From positions 37,643-101,642 of the forward strand of contig NZ_JYNS01000016.1 in the NCBI RefSeq assembly GCF_000934725.1: DNA of 64,000 nucleotides, in the 5' to 3' direction. Position 1 is the first letter of the stretch. Each line of letters begins with the position of its first letter. The position numbers were made by a program, and so were the translations under genes. Positions 28,875-38,254 of this stretch are shown one piece after another. The notes below the pieces were generated by a model, which was not told where the DNA came from, made no database searches, and was given only the letters and a program-made list of their open reading frames with translations. Source of the stretch: Methyloterricola oryzae (lineage in GTDB: Bacteria; Pseudomonadota; Gammaproteobacteria; Methylococcales; Methylococcaceae).

Positions 28875-29449
28875 CTTTTCTCACCGCTCGCGTCTGCCAA
28901 ATCCAGGGCGGCCTTGCGTTCCCGCCAGGTTCCCGGACCGTCTGGTATGATCTCGATTAATTCGATCTGGTCGTCCCGGATACGGATGATCTTGCCGAAG
29001 TTGCGACCCATGTAGTTGCCAGCGCGAACCCGGTGGATGGTTCCGTCGTTCGCCCGCACCATGCCCCATAAGGCATTGTTCCAGTCGACAGTGCCCACGA
29101 AACGCAGGGAATCGAGATCGTAGGCCTCCAACTCTTCCTTTGGTCTTGCGGTGTCCGGCCTGATGCCGTTATCCGCGACCTTCACCTCTTCCGCCTGAGC
29201 ATCGGCTTTGTCGTCAGGCACGAAGGGGTTGCGCATGTCTTCCGCCACGAACACGAAAGGCTGGACCGTCTTGATTTCAGGCAGCGGTTCCACGGCGCCT
29301 TTCTGCCGCTGTTTCACTTCCGCCACGTAGTCCTTCAGGTCGGCAAAATCGTCCTGGCCGCATGCCGCCAGCCCTGTGCACAAGGCAAGCAGCAGGCCCA
29401 GCCTGAGACTGCGCGACACTCCGGAAAAGGCACCGCCGGCGCTGAGCAT
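28871..29449 (-). CDS. pilP: Type IV pilus lipoprotein PilP
   Basis: Inner-membrane lipoprotein that links PilN/PilO to PilQ. The 192-residue protein has a lipobox TGLAAC with Cys30. The C-terminal half contains the HR beta domain: LRFVGTVDWNNALWGMVRAND followed by VRAGNYMGRNFGKI. It begins five bases after pilO and overlaps pilQ. Confidence 0.95.
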   Translation of the reverse strand: MLSAGGAFSGVSRSLRLGLLLALCTGLAACGQDDFADLKDYVAEVKQRQKGAVEPLPEIKTVQPFVFVAEDMRNPFVPDDKADAQAEEVKVADNGIRPDTARPKEELEAYDLDSLRFVGTVDWNNALWGMVRANDGTIHRVRAGNYMGRNFGKIIRIRDDQIELIEIIPDGPGTWRERKAALDLADASGEKR

Positions 29450-29454
29450 GGCCT

Positions 29455-30084
29455 TTATCTCCTCGGTTTCTTGTCCTGATTGGGCTTCGCCGCACCGTCT
29501 TCCAGGTAACGGTAGGTCTTTACCAGCGCGTCCATGACCAGGGGTTTGCCCTTGGAGCCTGCCGGTAGGTTACGCGGCGTGATCTTGATATTGTGGATGG
29601 TGACGATGCGCGGAAGGGACGCGAGTCCGCTGACGAAGTTGGCGAATTCCATGTAGTCTCCGATGACACGGATGTCGATGGGCAACTCCGCGTAGAACTC
29701 CTTGGGCACTTCGGCGCCGGGCCTGAACAGCTCGAATTCCAGGCCGCTGGCGAGCCCAGTCTGCGACACGTCCACCAGCAGGTCAGGGACCTGGGTCTTG
29801 TCGGGCAACTGTCTGAGCAGATCGCCAAAGGACTCTTCGATCTGTTGCAGCTGTTGCTTGTATTCCTCCAGGTTGACGGCCTTTTTCTGCTTGGCTTCGA
29901 AGGAGCTCTTGAGTTCGCCTTCCTGCGCCTGCAGCCTTTCCAGTTCGGCCAACTGGTCCTGGGTGTCCAGATAATAACCGACGCCTGCCAGGATCAAGCA
30001 GAGCAAGAGGATGATCGCAAACTTGATCGGTGCGGGCCAGGCTCCCGCGTTCTCGATGTCCCAATTGATATTCGAAAGATTCAT
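29455..30084 (-). CDS. pilO: Type IV pilus assembly protein PilO
   Basis: Bitopic inner-membrane protein of the pilus alignment complex. The 209 residues show a cytoplasmic N terminus (NLSNINWDIENAGAWP), one membrane helix (about 23-43), a coiled coil rich in Leu/Glu/Gln, and a ferredoxin-like periplasmic domain (LPIDIRVIGDYMEFANFVSGLA, IVTIHNIKI). It overlaps pilN by four bases. Confidence 0.95.
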   Translation of the reverse strand: MNLSNINWDIENAGAWPAPIKFAIILLLCLILAGVGYYLDTQDQLAELERLQAQEGELKSSFEAKQKKAVNLEEYKQQLQQIEESFGDLLRQLPDKTQVPDLLVDVSQTGLASGLEFELFRPGAEVPKEFYAELPIDIRVIGDYMEFANFVSGLASLPRIVTIHNIKITPRNLPAGSKGKPLVMDALVKTYRYLEDGAAKPNQDKKPRR

Positions 30085-30662
30085 GGCTTACCCTGCCCCT
30101 TGTCGGCGAGCTTCTCGTTTCCCTGCTTGACCAGAAGCGTGAAGCGGCTCTTTCCCTTCTTGGAGTCCTTGCCCGGGTCCTTGCTCTCAATGATGGTGAG
30201 CACGGGATCCTTGAGCCACGGCGACGCTTCCAGGCTGCGCATGTAGGCGGAAACCCGTGCATTGGACTGGGCGAAGCCATTGATGGTCAGGTTCTTGTCC
30301 GACTGGGTGAGATCGTTCAGGAAGACACCCTCCGGCACAGTGCGCGCGATTTCGTCGAACAGGTGCACGATTTCGGGCCTGCTGGACTGGAGTTGCTGGA
30401 TGATCTCCATCTTGGCCAGCAGCTTCTTCTTCTGAGCTTCCAGGTTTTGAATTTCCTTGATTTTTCCGTCCAGGACGGCGATTTCTGACTGTAGGAACTG
30501 GTTGCGCTGCGTCTGGTATTCGATTTGCGAGCCGATGTGCGAGCGCACCAGCAGGAAAATGGCCGCGGTCAGGGCCAGTCCCAGCATGATCGCCGCGGCG
30601 AAATCCTTTTGCTGCTGTTTGCGGAGTTCCGCACGCCAGGGGAGGAGGTTGATTCTCGCCAT
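30081..30662 (-). CDS. pilN: Type IV pilus assembly protein PilN
   Basis: Bitopic partner of PilO whose N terminus binds PilM. The 193-residue protein starts MARINLLPWRAELRKQQQK, which contains the conserved INLLPWR motif, then has a membrane helix (about 23-43), coiled coil and periplasmic domain with VFLNDLTQSDKNLTINGFA. The ATG overlaps the pilM stop by one base in TGATG. Confidence 0.97.
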   Translation of the reverse strand: MARINLLPWRAELRKQQQKDFAAAIMLGLALTAAIFLLVRSHIGSQIEYQTQRNQFLQSEIAVLDGKIKEIQNLEAQKKKLLAKMEIIQQLQSSRPEIVHLFDEIARTVPEGVFLNDLTQSDKNLTINGFAQSNARVSAYMRSLEASPWLKDPVLTIIESKDPGKDSKKGKSRFTLLVKQGNEKLADKGQGKP

Positions 30663-31723
30663 CAGTCGAAGCTCCTCAAGGCCAGTCCGCAGGCCGTCAT
30701 CATGGCCGGGGCGTCGTTACTCAGGCTCTGGGGCTTGATCCGGCTAGCCAGGGACATATGTATGAAGGGGTTGGCGACGACGGTGGGTATGCCGAGGCTT
30801 TGTTCGACGAAACGGTCGATGCCGTTGATCGAGGCGCAGCCCCCGGCCAGGACCAGGTGTTCGACGCCACGGTGGGAACTGGAGGAAAGGAAGAACTGCA
30901 GCGAACGCCCGATCTGCTGCGCCATGGCTTGCTTGAACGGTTCCAGCACTTCCGGCGTGTAGTTGTCGGGGAGGCCGCCGTGCTTCTTGGCGAGCCCTGC
31001 TTCCTCGTAGGAAAGGCCGTAGCGGCGCTGGATTTCCTCGGTCAACTGCTTGCCGCCGAAACCCTGTTCCCGGGTGTAGATGATGCGATTGCGGTGCAGG
31101 ACGTTCAGGGTGGTCATGGTCGCGCCGATGTCGGCGATCGCCACGGTGCTGTCGGGCCCGGCCTTGGGCATCTGCTCCAGCACCAGCCGGAAGGCGTTTT
31201 CCAGGGCGTAGGACTCAACGTCCACGATTTCCGGCTTCAGGCCCGCCAGTTCCAGCGCGGCTACCCGGTCCTCGACGTTTTCCTTTCGCGATGCCACCAG
31301 CAGGACGTCAACCATTTCCGGGTTGCTCTCGCTTTGGCCCTGCACTTCAAAGTCCAGGCTCACCTCATCCAAAGCGTAGGGAATGTACTGGTCCGCCTCC
31401 ATCTCGATCTGCGCCTCGAGCTCATCGGGACCGAGGGACGCCGGCATGGCGATGACTTTGGTGATGACGGAGGAGCCGGCCACTGCGACCGCGACATGCC
31501 TGAGCTTGGTGCCGGACTGGGCGACGACCGTCTTGATGGTGTTGCCGATGGCTTCCACCTTGGCGATGGTCTTATCCACCACCGCATCCTGCGGGAGCGG
31601 CGCTACGGCATAGCTTTCAACGCGAAAGCGTGGACCCGTTCTGCTCAGTTCCAGCAGCTTCACCGCAGCCGTACTGACGTCGATTCCCAATAACTGCGGT
31701 TTTTTTCGCTTCAAGAAAAACAT
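30662..31723 (-). CDS. pilM: Type IV pilus assembly ATPase-like protein PilM
   Basis: Cytoplasmic actin-like member of the pilus alignment complex that binds the PilN tail. The 353-residue protein begins FFLKRKKPQLLGIDVSTAAVKLLEL, contains DIGATMTTLNVL and LVLAGGCASINGID, and lacks other domains. It is the first gene of pilMNOPQ and is divergent from mrcA. Confidence 0.96.
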   Translation of the reverse strand: MFFLKRKKPQLLGIDVSTAAVKLLELSRTGPRFRVESYAVAPLPQDAVVDKTIAKVEAIGNTIKTVVAQSGTKLRHVAVAVAGSSVITKVIAMPASLGPDELEAQIEMEADQYIPYALDEVSLDFEVQGQSESNPEMVDVLLVASRKENVEDRVAALELAGLKPEIVDVESYALENAFRLVLEQMPKAGPDSTVAIADIGATMTTLNVLHRNRIIYTREQGFGGKQLTEEIQRRYGLSYEEAGLAKKHGGLPDNYTPEVLEPFKQAMAQQIGRSLQFFLSSSSHRGVEHLVLAGGCASINGIDRFVEQSLGIPTVVANPFIHMSLASRIKPQSLSNDAPAMMTACGLALRSFD

Positions 31724-31833
31724 GACCGAGTTCCTGTGCCCTTGATCCGAATTTTTAGGCGGGTCTCCCTTAAATCATGAAACCGGCTGCCGCTGCGCCG
31801 ACGCTAGACAGGGGGATTTAAGCTCCGTGGTGT

Positions 31834-31862
31834 AGTATAGTAGCAGTTCACATTTTGCCTAA
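31834..31862 (-). promoter_or_regulatory. Candidate promoter of pilM
   Basis: On the minus strand a TATACT -10 element is at 31834-31839 and a poor -35, TTAGGC, lies 17 bases upstream at 31857-31862. The element abuts the mrcA start codon at 31865, so the two divergent genes may interfere with each other. Confidence 0.4.
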
Positions 31863-31864
31863 AC

Positions 31865-34396
31865 ATGAAATTGGGTATCGGGCAGGACTCCCACGTGCCC
31901 AGATACCAGGCGATACGCAATTTGCCTAAGACTTCGAAAAAAGCGCCCGTACCGCGGCGCACTGGCTTTCTCACCCGATTCTTCCAGTTCACCCTCGTGC
32001 TGCTTCTGGTTGCGGCTGCGGCCGGTGCGTTGGGCGCCTACGCGTTATACAGCTATCTGGAACCGCAGTTGCCCGACATCGAGGTATTGCGCGACGTACG
32101 TTACCAGATGCCCATGAGCATCTATACCAAGAGCGGAAAGTTGATCGCGCAATTCGGCGAGAAGAAGCGCGAGCCGCTGAATTTCGAGCAGATTCCGCAG
32201 ACCGTGGTAGATGCCTTCCTTGCGGCGGAGGACGATCGCTTCTTCGACCATCCGGGCGTCGACTACCAAGGTCTTGCGCGGGCGGCGGTGCTGTTCGCCC
32301 GAACCGGAGAAAAGCGGCAGGGTGGCAGTACCATCACCATGCAGGTGGCGCGCAACTTCTTCCTGAGCAGCGAGAAGACCTTTTTCCGCAAGCTTAAGGA
32401 GATCATGCTGGCGATGAAGATCGAGTCCAAGCTGCCCAAGCGCCAGATTCTGGAACTCTATCTCAACAAGATCTACTTCGGGCACCATGCCTACGGCGTG
32501 GAGGCGGCCGCCCAGGTCTACTACGGCAAGCACGTCAGCGAACTGAGTCTGGCCGAGGTGGCCATGATTGCTGGTCTCCCCAAGGCGCCTTCTGCTTTCA
32601 ATCCTCTGGCCAACCCGGAAAGGGCCTTGATTCGCCGTGACTACGTGCTGAAGCGCATGCAGACGCTGGGGCGCATCACCGACGCCCAGTACCGAGAGGC
32701 CATTGCCGAACCGGTCAACGCGAGCCTGCATACCGTCACCGTTGAATTCTACGCGCCGTACGTGGCGGAGATGGTGCGCGGCGAGATGTATGCGCAGTAT
32801 GGCGAAGACGCCTACGTCAACGGTTACAAGGTCTATACCACCGTGGACGAGCGCCTGCAGAATGAAGCCAAGAAAGCGGTACGCGACGCCCTACATGATT
32901 ACGACGAGCGTCATGGCTACCGGGGCGCAAAAAAGCAGTTGGATTTGCGCAAGATCCGCAGCGAGGCAGAGTGGGATGAACAGCTCGCCGGTGCGGAGAG
33001 GCTGGGTGACACCATCGCCGGTCTGGTAACTGCCGTCAGCGATACCGCCGCCGAGGTCTACCTGGGTCAGTCGCAGCGCACCACCCTGGCTTGGGACGGG
33101 GTGCGCTGGGCGCGCAAGTACATCAATGCGGATGCCACCGGTGCTTACCCCCGCAGTGTCAAGGAGGTGCTGAAGCCAGGCGACATCGTGCGCTTACGCA
33201 GCAATCAGGACGGCGCCATGGTGCTGGCACAGGTGCCGGCGGTGGAAGGCTCACTGGTCTCGCTGGACCCAAGCAGCGGCGCCATTCTAGCCATCGTCGG
33301 GGGGTACGACTGGAACCACAGCAAGTTCAACCGGGCAACCCAGTCCCGCCGTCAGCCGGGTTCCGGCTTTAAGCCCATCCTGTACACGGCGGCGCTGGAA
33401 AAGGGTTTCACCCCCGCCAGCGTGGTCAATGACGCACCGTTTGTCTTTTACGACCCGGCCGTGGAGGGTGGGGTTTGGAAGCCGCAGAATTTTGGCGGCA
33501 AGTTTTACGGTCCTACCAGGCTGCGCGTGGCCTTGGCCAAGTCGCGCAACCTGGTGTCCATCCGCTTGCTGCGCGAGGTCGGGCTGAAACGCACCATCGA
33601 AACCGCCAAGAAGTTCGGCTTCACCCAGGACGAGTTGCCGCGGTCACTGTCTCTGGCCTTGGGTAGCGGCACGGCGACTCCCCTGCGCATGGCCCAGGCC
33701 TATTCGGCCTTTGCCAACGGCGGGTTCCGGGTTGAGCCTTATATCATCGAGAAAATCCTCCGCCAGAACGGCGAGACCCTATATGAAGCCACGCCCAGCG
33801 TGGCCTGCGCCGACTGCACGGGGGATTCAATTGTGCGTGGCAACCTGGCGCCCCGCGTGATGAGCCCCCAGGTCCATTACATGATGCATTCTATGTTGCA
33901 GGACGTCGTCCGCATTGGCACGGCGACCCGGGCCATGAGCCTGGGGCGGGCCGACCTGGCTGGCAAGACGGGCACCACCAACGATCAGCGCGACACCTGG
34001 TTCAATGGCTACACGCCGTCGCTGGTGACGATTTGCTGGATGGGCTTCGATTCCTATCAACCGCTGGGCGAGGGAGAAACCGGCGGGCACTCCGCCTTGC
34101 CCATGTGGATCGCATACATGCGCGAGGCCTTGCGGGATGTTCCAGAGAAGAGCTTCGATGTGCCGGAGGGGCTGACCACGGTCCGAATCGACCCGGGCAG
34201 CGGGCTGCTCGCGCCGGCCGGCAGCTCGCGCGGGGTGTTTGAGATTTTTCCGAGCGAACGGGTGCCCAAGTATTATGCGGCGCCTGCGGTGTCAGAGCGC
34301 CACAGCGAGGGTGAAGCCGGGGCTGCCAGCGCCGGCGGCGAGCCTGCGCCCCCGCGCCAGGAGCGCGCCGCTAAGTCGCTGGAATCCCTGTTCTGA
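31865..34396 (+). CDS. mrcA: Bifunctional penicillin-binding protein 1A
   Basis: Class A PBP that polymerises and cross-links peptidoglycan. The 843 residues contain a membrane anchor (about 37-62), a GT51 domain with EDDRFFDHPGVD and GGSTITMQVARNFF, the intermediate ODD/OB region, and a transpeptidase domain with SGFK at 500-503 (nucleophile Ser500), SRN and KTGTT. The C terminus is a low-complexity Ala/Gly/Glu tail. The ATG used leaves an unusually long N-terminal cytoplasmic part; a later in-frame Met is not available before the anchor. mrcA divergent from pilM is a common gammaproteobacterial arrangement. Confidence 0.95.
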   Translation: MKLGIGQDSHVPRYQAIRNLPKTSKKAPVPRRTGFLTRFFQFTLVLLLVAAAAGALGAYALYSYLEPQLPDIEVLRDVRYQMPMSIYTKSGKLIAQFGEKKREPLNFEQIPQTVVDAFLAAEDDRFFDHPGVDYQGLARAAVLFARTGEKRQGGSTITMQVARNFFLSSEKTFFRKLKEIMLAMKIESKLPKRQILELYLNKIYFGHHAYGVEAAAQVYYGKHVSELSLAEVAMIAGLPKAPSAFNPLANPERALIRRDYVLKRMQTLGRITDAQYREAIAEPVNASLHTVTVEFYAPYVAEMVRGEMYAQYGEDAYVNGYKVYTTVDERLQNEAKKAVRDALHDYDERHGYRGAKKQLDLRKIRSEAEWDEQLAGAERLGDTIAGLVTAVSDTAAEVYLGQSQRTTLAWDGVRWARKYINADATGAYPRSVKEVLKPGDIVRLRSNQDGAMVLAQVPAVEGSLVSLDPSSGAILAIVGGYDWNHSKFNRATQSRRQPGSGFKPILYTAALEKGFTPASVVNDAPFVFYDPAVEGGVWKPQNFGGKFYGPTRLRVALAKSRNLVSIRLLREVGLKRTIETAKKFGFTQDELPRSLSLALGSGTATPLRMAQAYSAFANGGFRVEPYIIEKILRQNGETLYEATPSVACADCTGDSIVRGNLAPRVMSPQVHYMMHSMLQDVVRIGTATRAMSLGRADLAGKTGTTNDQRDTWFNGYTPSLVTICWMGFDSYQPLGEGETGGHSALPMWIAYMREALRDVPEKSFDVPEGLTTVRIDPGSGLLAPAGSSRGVFEIFPSERVPKYYAAPAVSERHSEGEAGAASAGGEPAPPRQERAAKSLESLF

Positions 34397-34426
34397 TTTC
34401 GACGTCCTTATCTGGCTTTTCGTCCC

Positions 34427-35017
34427 ATGCCGCAGCGCAACAGGATTCGCCTTCGGGTTGCCCAAGAGGCAGCCCGCATCATGCACGAACAGGGTGTGCG
34501 CGAATACGATTTAGCCCGGCGCAAGGCGGCCCGCCGGCTGGGTGTGGCGGCGAGCCGTTCGGCGCCGCGGGACGAGGAAATAGACGCCGCGTTGCTGGAA
34601 TATCAGAGGATTTACAATCCGGAGAGTCAGGCTGACACTTTGCTGCGGCTTCGGCTGCTGGCCGCGGAAGCCATGAAATTCCTCGCGCCGTTCGCGCCGC
34701 TCTTGTGCGGGAGCGTCTGGGACGGCACGGCGGGTCGCCACAGCGCAATTACCCTGCATCTCTTTGCCGATGAATCGGAGGCGGTGCAGTTCAGGCTGGC
34801 GGACGCGGGCATTCCATTTGAGGAAAGCGAGCACGTTCTGTTTGACGAGGGTAGACCGCAACGCCTGCCCGCCTTCGCGTTTTATGCGGATGGCGTGCGG
34901 ATCGAACTGCTGCTGTTCGATGAGCGCAGGAAGAGCCGGGGCTTGCGCCGCAAGGGAGGGCAGAAGGCCGGGGGAAATCTGGAGCAGTTGGACGAACTGA
35001 TACAGAACGCGGTGTAA
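34427..35017 (+). CDS. Conserved protein of unknown function
   Basis: A 196-residue soluble protein with a basic helical N terminus (RIRLRVAQEAARIMHEQGVREYDLARRKAARRLGV) and a C-terminal mixed alpha/beta part, GSVWDGTAGRHSAITLHLFADESEAVQF, that recalls a nucleotidyltransferase fold with GS and a later acidic pair. The similarity is too weak to name a function. It starts 30 bases after mrcA on the same strand and may be co-transcribed with it. Confidence 0.55.
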   Translation: MPQRNRIRLRVAQEAARIMHEQGVREYDLARRKAARRLGVAASRSAPRDEEIDAALLEYQRIYNPESQADTLLRLRLLAAEAMKFLAPFAPLLCGSVWDGTAGRHSAITLHLFADESEAVQFRLADAGIPFEESEHVLFDEGRPQRLPAFAFYADGVRIELLLFDERRKSRGLRRKGGQKAGGNLEQLDELIQNAV

Positions 35018-35083
35018 GCGACTCCCCGTGCATTGCAGTGCGCTGCCGCAGGTCGATGCCAGCGGCGCGCAATGGTGCGAGGC

Positions 35084-35287
35084 TTAGCCGCGGCTGTACT
35101 TGCGGCGGAACTTGTCCACCCGGCCGGCGGTGTCGACGAGTCTTTGCTTGCCCGTATAGAATGGATGGCACGCGGCGCAGACTTCGACGTGCAGGTCCTT
35201 GCAGATGGTGGACTTAGTCTCGAATGAGTTACCGCAACTGCAGTTGACGGTGATGGTCTTGTACTCGGGGTGGATTTCCGGCTTCAT
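35084..35287 (-). CDS. rpmE: 50S ribosomal protein L31 (zinc-binding type)
   Basis: A 67-residue ribosomal protein beginning [16 protein letters not shown]. Four cysteines of the zinc ribbon are present: Cys16 and Cys18 (CSC), Cys37 and Cys40 (CAAC). It ends with [11 protein letters not shown], the family C terminus. The longer ORF upstream lacks similarity. Zinc-containing L31 can be swapped for a zinc-free paralogue when zinc is scarce; no such paralogue is in the window. Confidence 0.96.
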   Translation of the reverse strand: MKPEIHPEYKTITVNCSCGNSFETKSTICKDLHVEVCAACHPFYTGKQRLVDTAGRVDKFRRKYSRG

Positions 35288-35424
35288 GATGAACCTGCGC
35301 GTGGATAGTTCAGATAAAAATAAATTCGCCATATTACGCAAGTCCTCAACTGATATCAAGCTGACACATCCACCGGCACCCCGGCCTGAACACTGAGCCG
35401 CGCGCCGACCCTTCACGAGCCCTT

Positions 35425-36198
35425 ATGCGCATCATTACCGCCAACGTCAACGGCGTACGTTCCGCCGCCCGCAAGGGTTTTTTTCAGTGGCTTGCCGCCC
35501 AGGATGCCGACGTGGCCTGTCTGCAGGAAACCAAGGTGCAGGCCGAGCAGCTCAATGACCCGGTTTTTTGGCCCGAGGGCTATTCCATTTACTATCTCGA
35601 TGCGGAAAAGCGGGGCTACAGCGGAGTTGCCGTGTACTGCCGTAGGGAGCCGGACGAGGTGATACAGGGTCTGGGCTGGCCTGACATGGACGCGGAAGGG
35701 CGTTATTTGGAGGTCCGGTTCGGCAACCTCAGTGTTGTTTCCCTGTACCTTCCCTCCGGGTCTTCCAGCGAGGAGCGGCAGGCGGTGAAGTTCAGCTTCA
35801 TGGAGCGCTTCCTGCCGTACCTGCAAGAATGCTCCGGGTCGGGCCGCGACTACGTGTTTTGCGGCGACTGGAACATCGCACACAGGAACATCGACCTCAA
35901 GAACTGGCGGTCCAATCAGAAGAACTCCGGATTTCTGCCCGAGGAGCGGGCCTGGATGGACCGGTTGTTCGGAGAGGAGGGTTGGGTTGATGCATTCCGG
36001 ACCCTCAACCAGGAGCCGGAACAATACACCTGGTGGTCCAACCGCGGACAGGCATGGGCGAAGAACGTGGGCTGGCGCATCGACTATCAGGTGATCAGTC
36101 CAAGCCTCAGGCCCGCATTGCGTGCGACTGCGATCTACAAGGACGAGCGCTTTTCCGATCACGCGCCGTTGACCGTCGATTATGGCTACCCGATCTGA
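35425..36198 (+). CDS. xthA: Exodeoxyribonuclease III
   Basis: AP endonuclease and 3'-5' exonuclease for base-excision repair. The 257-residue protein begins RIITANVNGVRSAARKGF and shows the catalytic positions: LQETKVQ (Glu), GDWNIAHRNIDLKNW (Asp and Asn), RIDYQVI and SDHAPLTVDY (Asp-His). Its 3' end overlaps ampG by 17 bases. Confidence 0.96.
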   Translation: MRIITANVNGVRSAARKGFFQWLAAQDADVACLQETKVQAEQLNDPVFWPEGYSIYYLDAEKRGYSGVAVYCRREPDEVIQGLGWPDMDAEGRYLEVRFGNLSVVSLYLPSGSSSEERQAVKFSFMERFLPYLQECSGSGRDYVFCGDWNIAHRNIDLKNWRSNQKNSGFLPEERAWMDRLFGEEGWVDAFRTLNQEPEQYTWWSNRGQAWAKNVGWRIDYQVISPSLRPALRATAIYKDERFSDHAPLTVDYGYPI

Positions 36199-37423
36199 GC
36201 GGACTTCGATCTTTCGCGTATTCTTCAGCGGGCGCATGCTCGTCGCATTCTTCATGGGCTTTTATGGAGGAATGCCGCTGCTGTTGACGGGCTCAGTGCT
36301 GCAGGCGTGGATGAAAGAATCCGGGGTGGATCTCACCACCATCGGTTTGTTCGCGCTGGTCGGTTTGCCGTATACCTTCAAGTTTCTCTGGGCCCCGATC
36401 TTTGACCGTTACCGCCTGCCTTGGGCGGGGCGCCGCCGGGGGTGGCTGATTCTGGCGCAGGCGCTGTTGGGAGCCGCCATTGCAGGCCTCGCTTTCTCAA
36501 GGCCGGCGGAAAGCCCCTGGCTTCTGGCTGGACTGGCGCTGCTCGTGACGTTCTTCTCGGCCACCCAGGACACGCTCATCGACGCCTACCGCCGCGAGAG
36601 CCTGGGTGAGCGCGAGCAGGGCCTGGGGGCATCGCTGTACGTGAATGGCTATCGTCTCGGCATGCTGTTGGCGTCGGGCGGTGGACTGATCCTTGCGGAC
36701 TGGATCGGATTCCGAGCCGTCTACCTGCTGATGGGCGGCATCCTGCTCAGCGGCATTCTGGTCAGTTGGCTGTCACCGGAACCCGATGCGGCGCCCCATA
36801 TCCCCCGCACCCTGCGCGACGCCGTGATACAGCCCTTCCTGGAGTTCTTCCGGCGCGCGGATGCCTGGTGGATCCTGCTGTTCATCCTGCTCTACAAGAT
36901 GGGTGACACGGTTGCCAGTCAAATGACCACGCCGTTTTATCTGGAAATCGGCTTCAGCAAAACCGAGATCGGCGCGGTGGTCAAGCTCTTCGGCTTCTGG
37001 GCCACCGTGTTGGGCGGGCTGATCGGCGGGTCCCTGATTCTGCGCTTTGGCATCTACGCCACGCTGTGGCAGTTTGGCGTGCTGCAGGCCTTGTCCACCG
37101 CGGCGTTTGCGGTGCTGACCCAAACCGGGGCGAATCTCGTTGCGCTGACGGCCGTGATCAGTTTCGAAAATCTTTCCGGTGGCATGGGTACGGCGTCCTT
37201 CATCGCCTTCATGGCCAACCAGACCGACAAGCGCTTCACCGCTACCCAGTATGCCCTGCTGTCCAGCCTGATGGGCGTACCCAGGGTGTTGGTGGCTGCG
37301 CCCAGCGGCTGGATGGCGACCTGGATGGGCTGGGACGTGTTTTTCATCGCCTGTGCCCTTCTGGCGCTGCCGGGCTTGCTGTTGCTGCTACGCTTCAGAG
37401 GGTGGCTCCGGCACAGTGCCTGA
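36182..37423 (+). CDS. ampG: AmpG-type muropeptide permease (MFS)
   Basis: Inner-membrane importer of anhydro-muropeptides for cell wall recycling. The 413-residue protein has about twelve hydrophobic segments and AmpG hallmarks such as LPYTFKFLWAPIFDRYRLPWAGRRRGW near residue 60 and SATQDTLIDAYRRE. The ATG lies within the last codons of xthA, so translation is likely coupled. Confidence 0.9.
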   Translation: MATRSERTSIFRVFFSGRMLVAFFMGFYGGMPLLLTGSVLQAWMKESGVDLTTIGLFALVGLPYTFKFLWAPIFDRYRLPWAGRRRGWLILAQALLGAAIAGLAFSRPAESPWLLAGLALLVTFFSATQDTLIDAYRRESLGEREQGLGASLYVNGYRLGMLLASGGGLILADWIGFRAVYLLMGGILLSGILVSWLSPEPDAAPHIPRTLRDAVIQPFLEFFRRADAWWILLFILLYKMGDTVASQMTTPFYLEIGFSKTEIGAVVKLFGFWATVLGGLIGGSLILRFGIYATLWQFGVLQALSTAAFAVLTQTGANLVALTAVISFENLSGGMGTASFIAFMANQTDKRFTATQYALLSSLMGVPRVLVAAPSGWMATWMGWDVFFIACALLALPGLLLLLRFRGWLRHSA

Positions 37424-37450
37424 AGGCTGAAACGACTTGAGGAAACAGCT

Positions 37451-38131
37451 ATGAAAATTCTCCTGACGCCACACGAGGCCAGGGTCATCGGTGTACTGAT
37501 GGAAAAGGAAATCACCACGCCCGACCAGTACCCTCTTTCACTGAATGCGCTGACCAATGCCTGCAATCAGAAAAGCAACCGCGATCCAGTGATGGATCTG
37601 TCAGAGGCCGTCGTGCAGGAGACGGTGGACGGCCTGGTCAAGCGCTATCTGGTGAGCCGGGCCAGCGGGTTTGGCAACCGGGTGACCAAATTTCAGCACC
37701 GCTTCTGCAACACCGAATTCGGAGAGCTCAAGTTGTCCAAGCAGGAGGTCGGGATCGTCTGCGAGCTCTTGCTCAGGGGGCCGCAGACGCCTGGGGAGCT
37801 GCGTACCCATGCGGAGAGGTTATGCGGCTTTGGGGATGTTTCCGAGGTGGAGGACGCGCTGGCCAAACTCATGGCGCGGGAGGAACCTTTCATCGTCAAG
37901 CTGGCGCGGGAGCCGGGCCGGCGCGAATCGCGCTACGCCCATTTGTTTTTCGGCGAGATTCCCCTTGCTGATCTGGCGCCGGCAACGGAGCCGCCCGTGC
38001 GCTCGGCGGTCACGAGTGGCGACCGAATCGCGCACCTGGAACAGGCTGTCGCGGATCTGACAGAAGAAGTGCAGCGCCTCCGAGAACGGCTGACCGCTAT
38101 CGAAACCGGTTTGGGCATCAACGAACCCTGA
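37451..38131 (+). CDS. yceH: YceH-family (DUF480) protein
   Basis: A 226-residue protein that matches YceH throughout: [53 protein letters not shown]. The fold is a pair of winged helices. Function is not established; E. coli YceH is of unknown role. A C-terminal coiled coil (about residues 193-220) is visible. Confidence 0.93.
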   Translation: MKILLTPHEARVIGVLMEKEITTPDQYPLSLNALTNACNQKSNRDPVMDLSEAVVQETVDGLVKRYLVSRASGFGNRVTKFQHRFCNTEFGELKLSKQEVGIVCELLLRGPQTPGELRTHAERLCGFGDVSEVEDALAKLMAREEPFIVKLAREPGRRESRYAHLFFGEIPLADLAPATEPPVRSAVTSGDRIAHLEQAVADLTEEVQRLRERLTAIETGLGINEP

Positions 38132-38254
38132 GGGGTGTTTCTCGGCTCCCTTGACGACCGGCGACGCATTCAGCCTGGGTTCAGCCGATCGGTGAGATAG
38201 TTTGCGCGTGGCCCGTCGTGGCGCGGGTGGCAGTCTGGCAGCAGCGGTGAGGTC

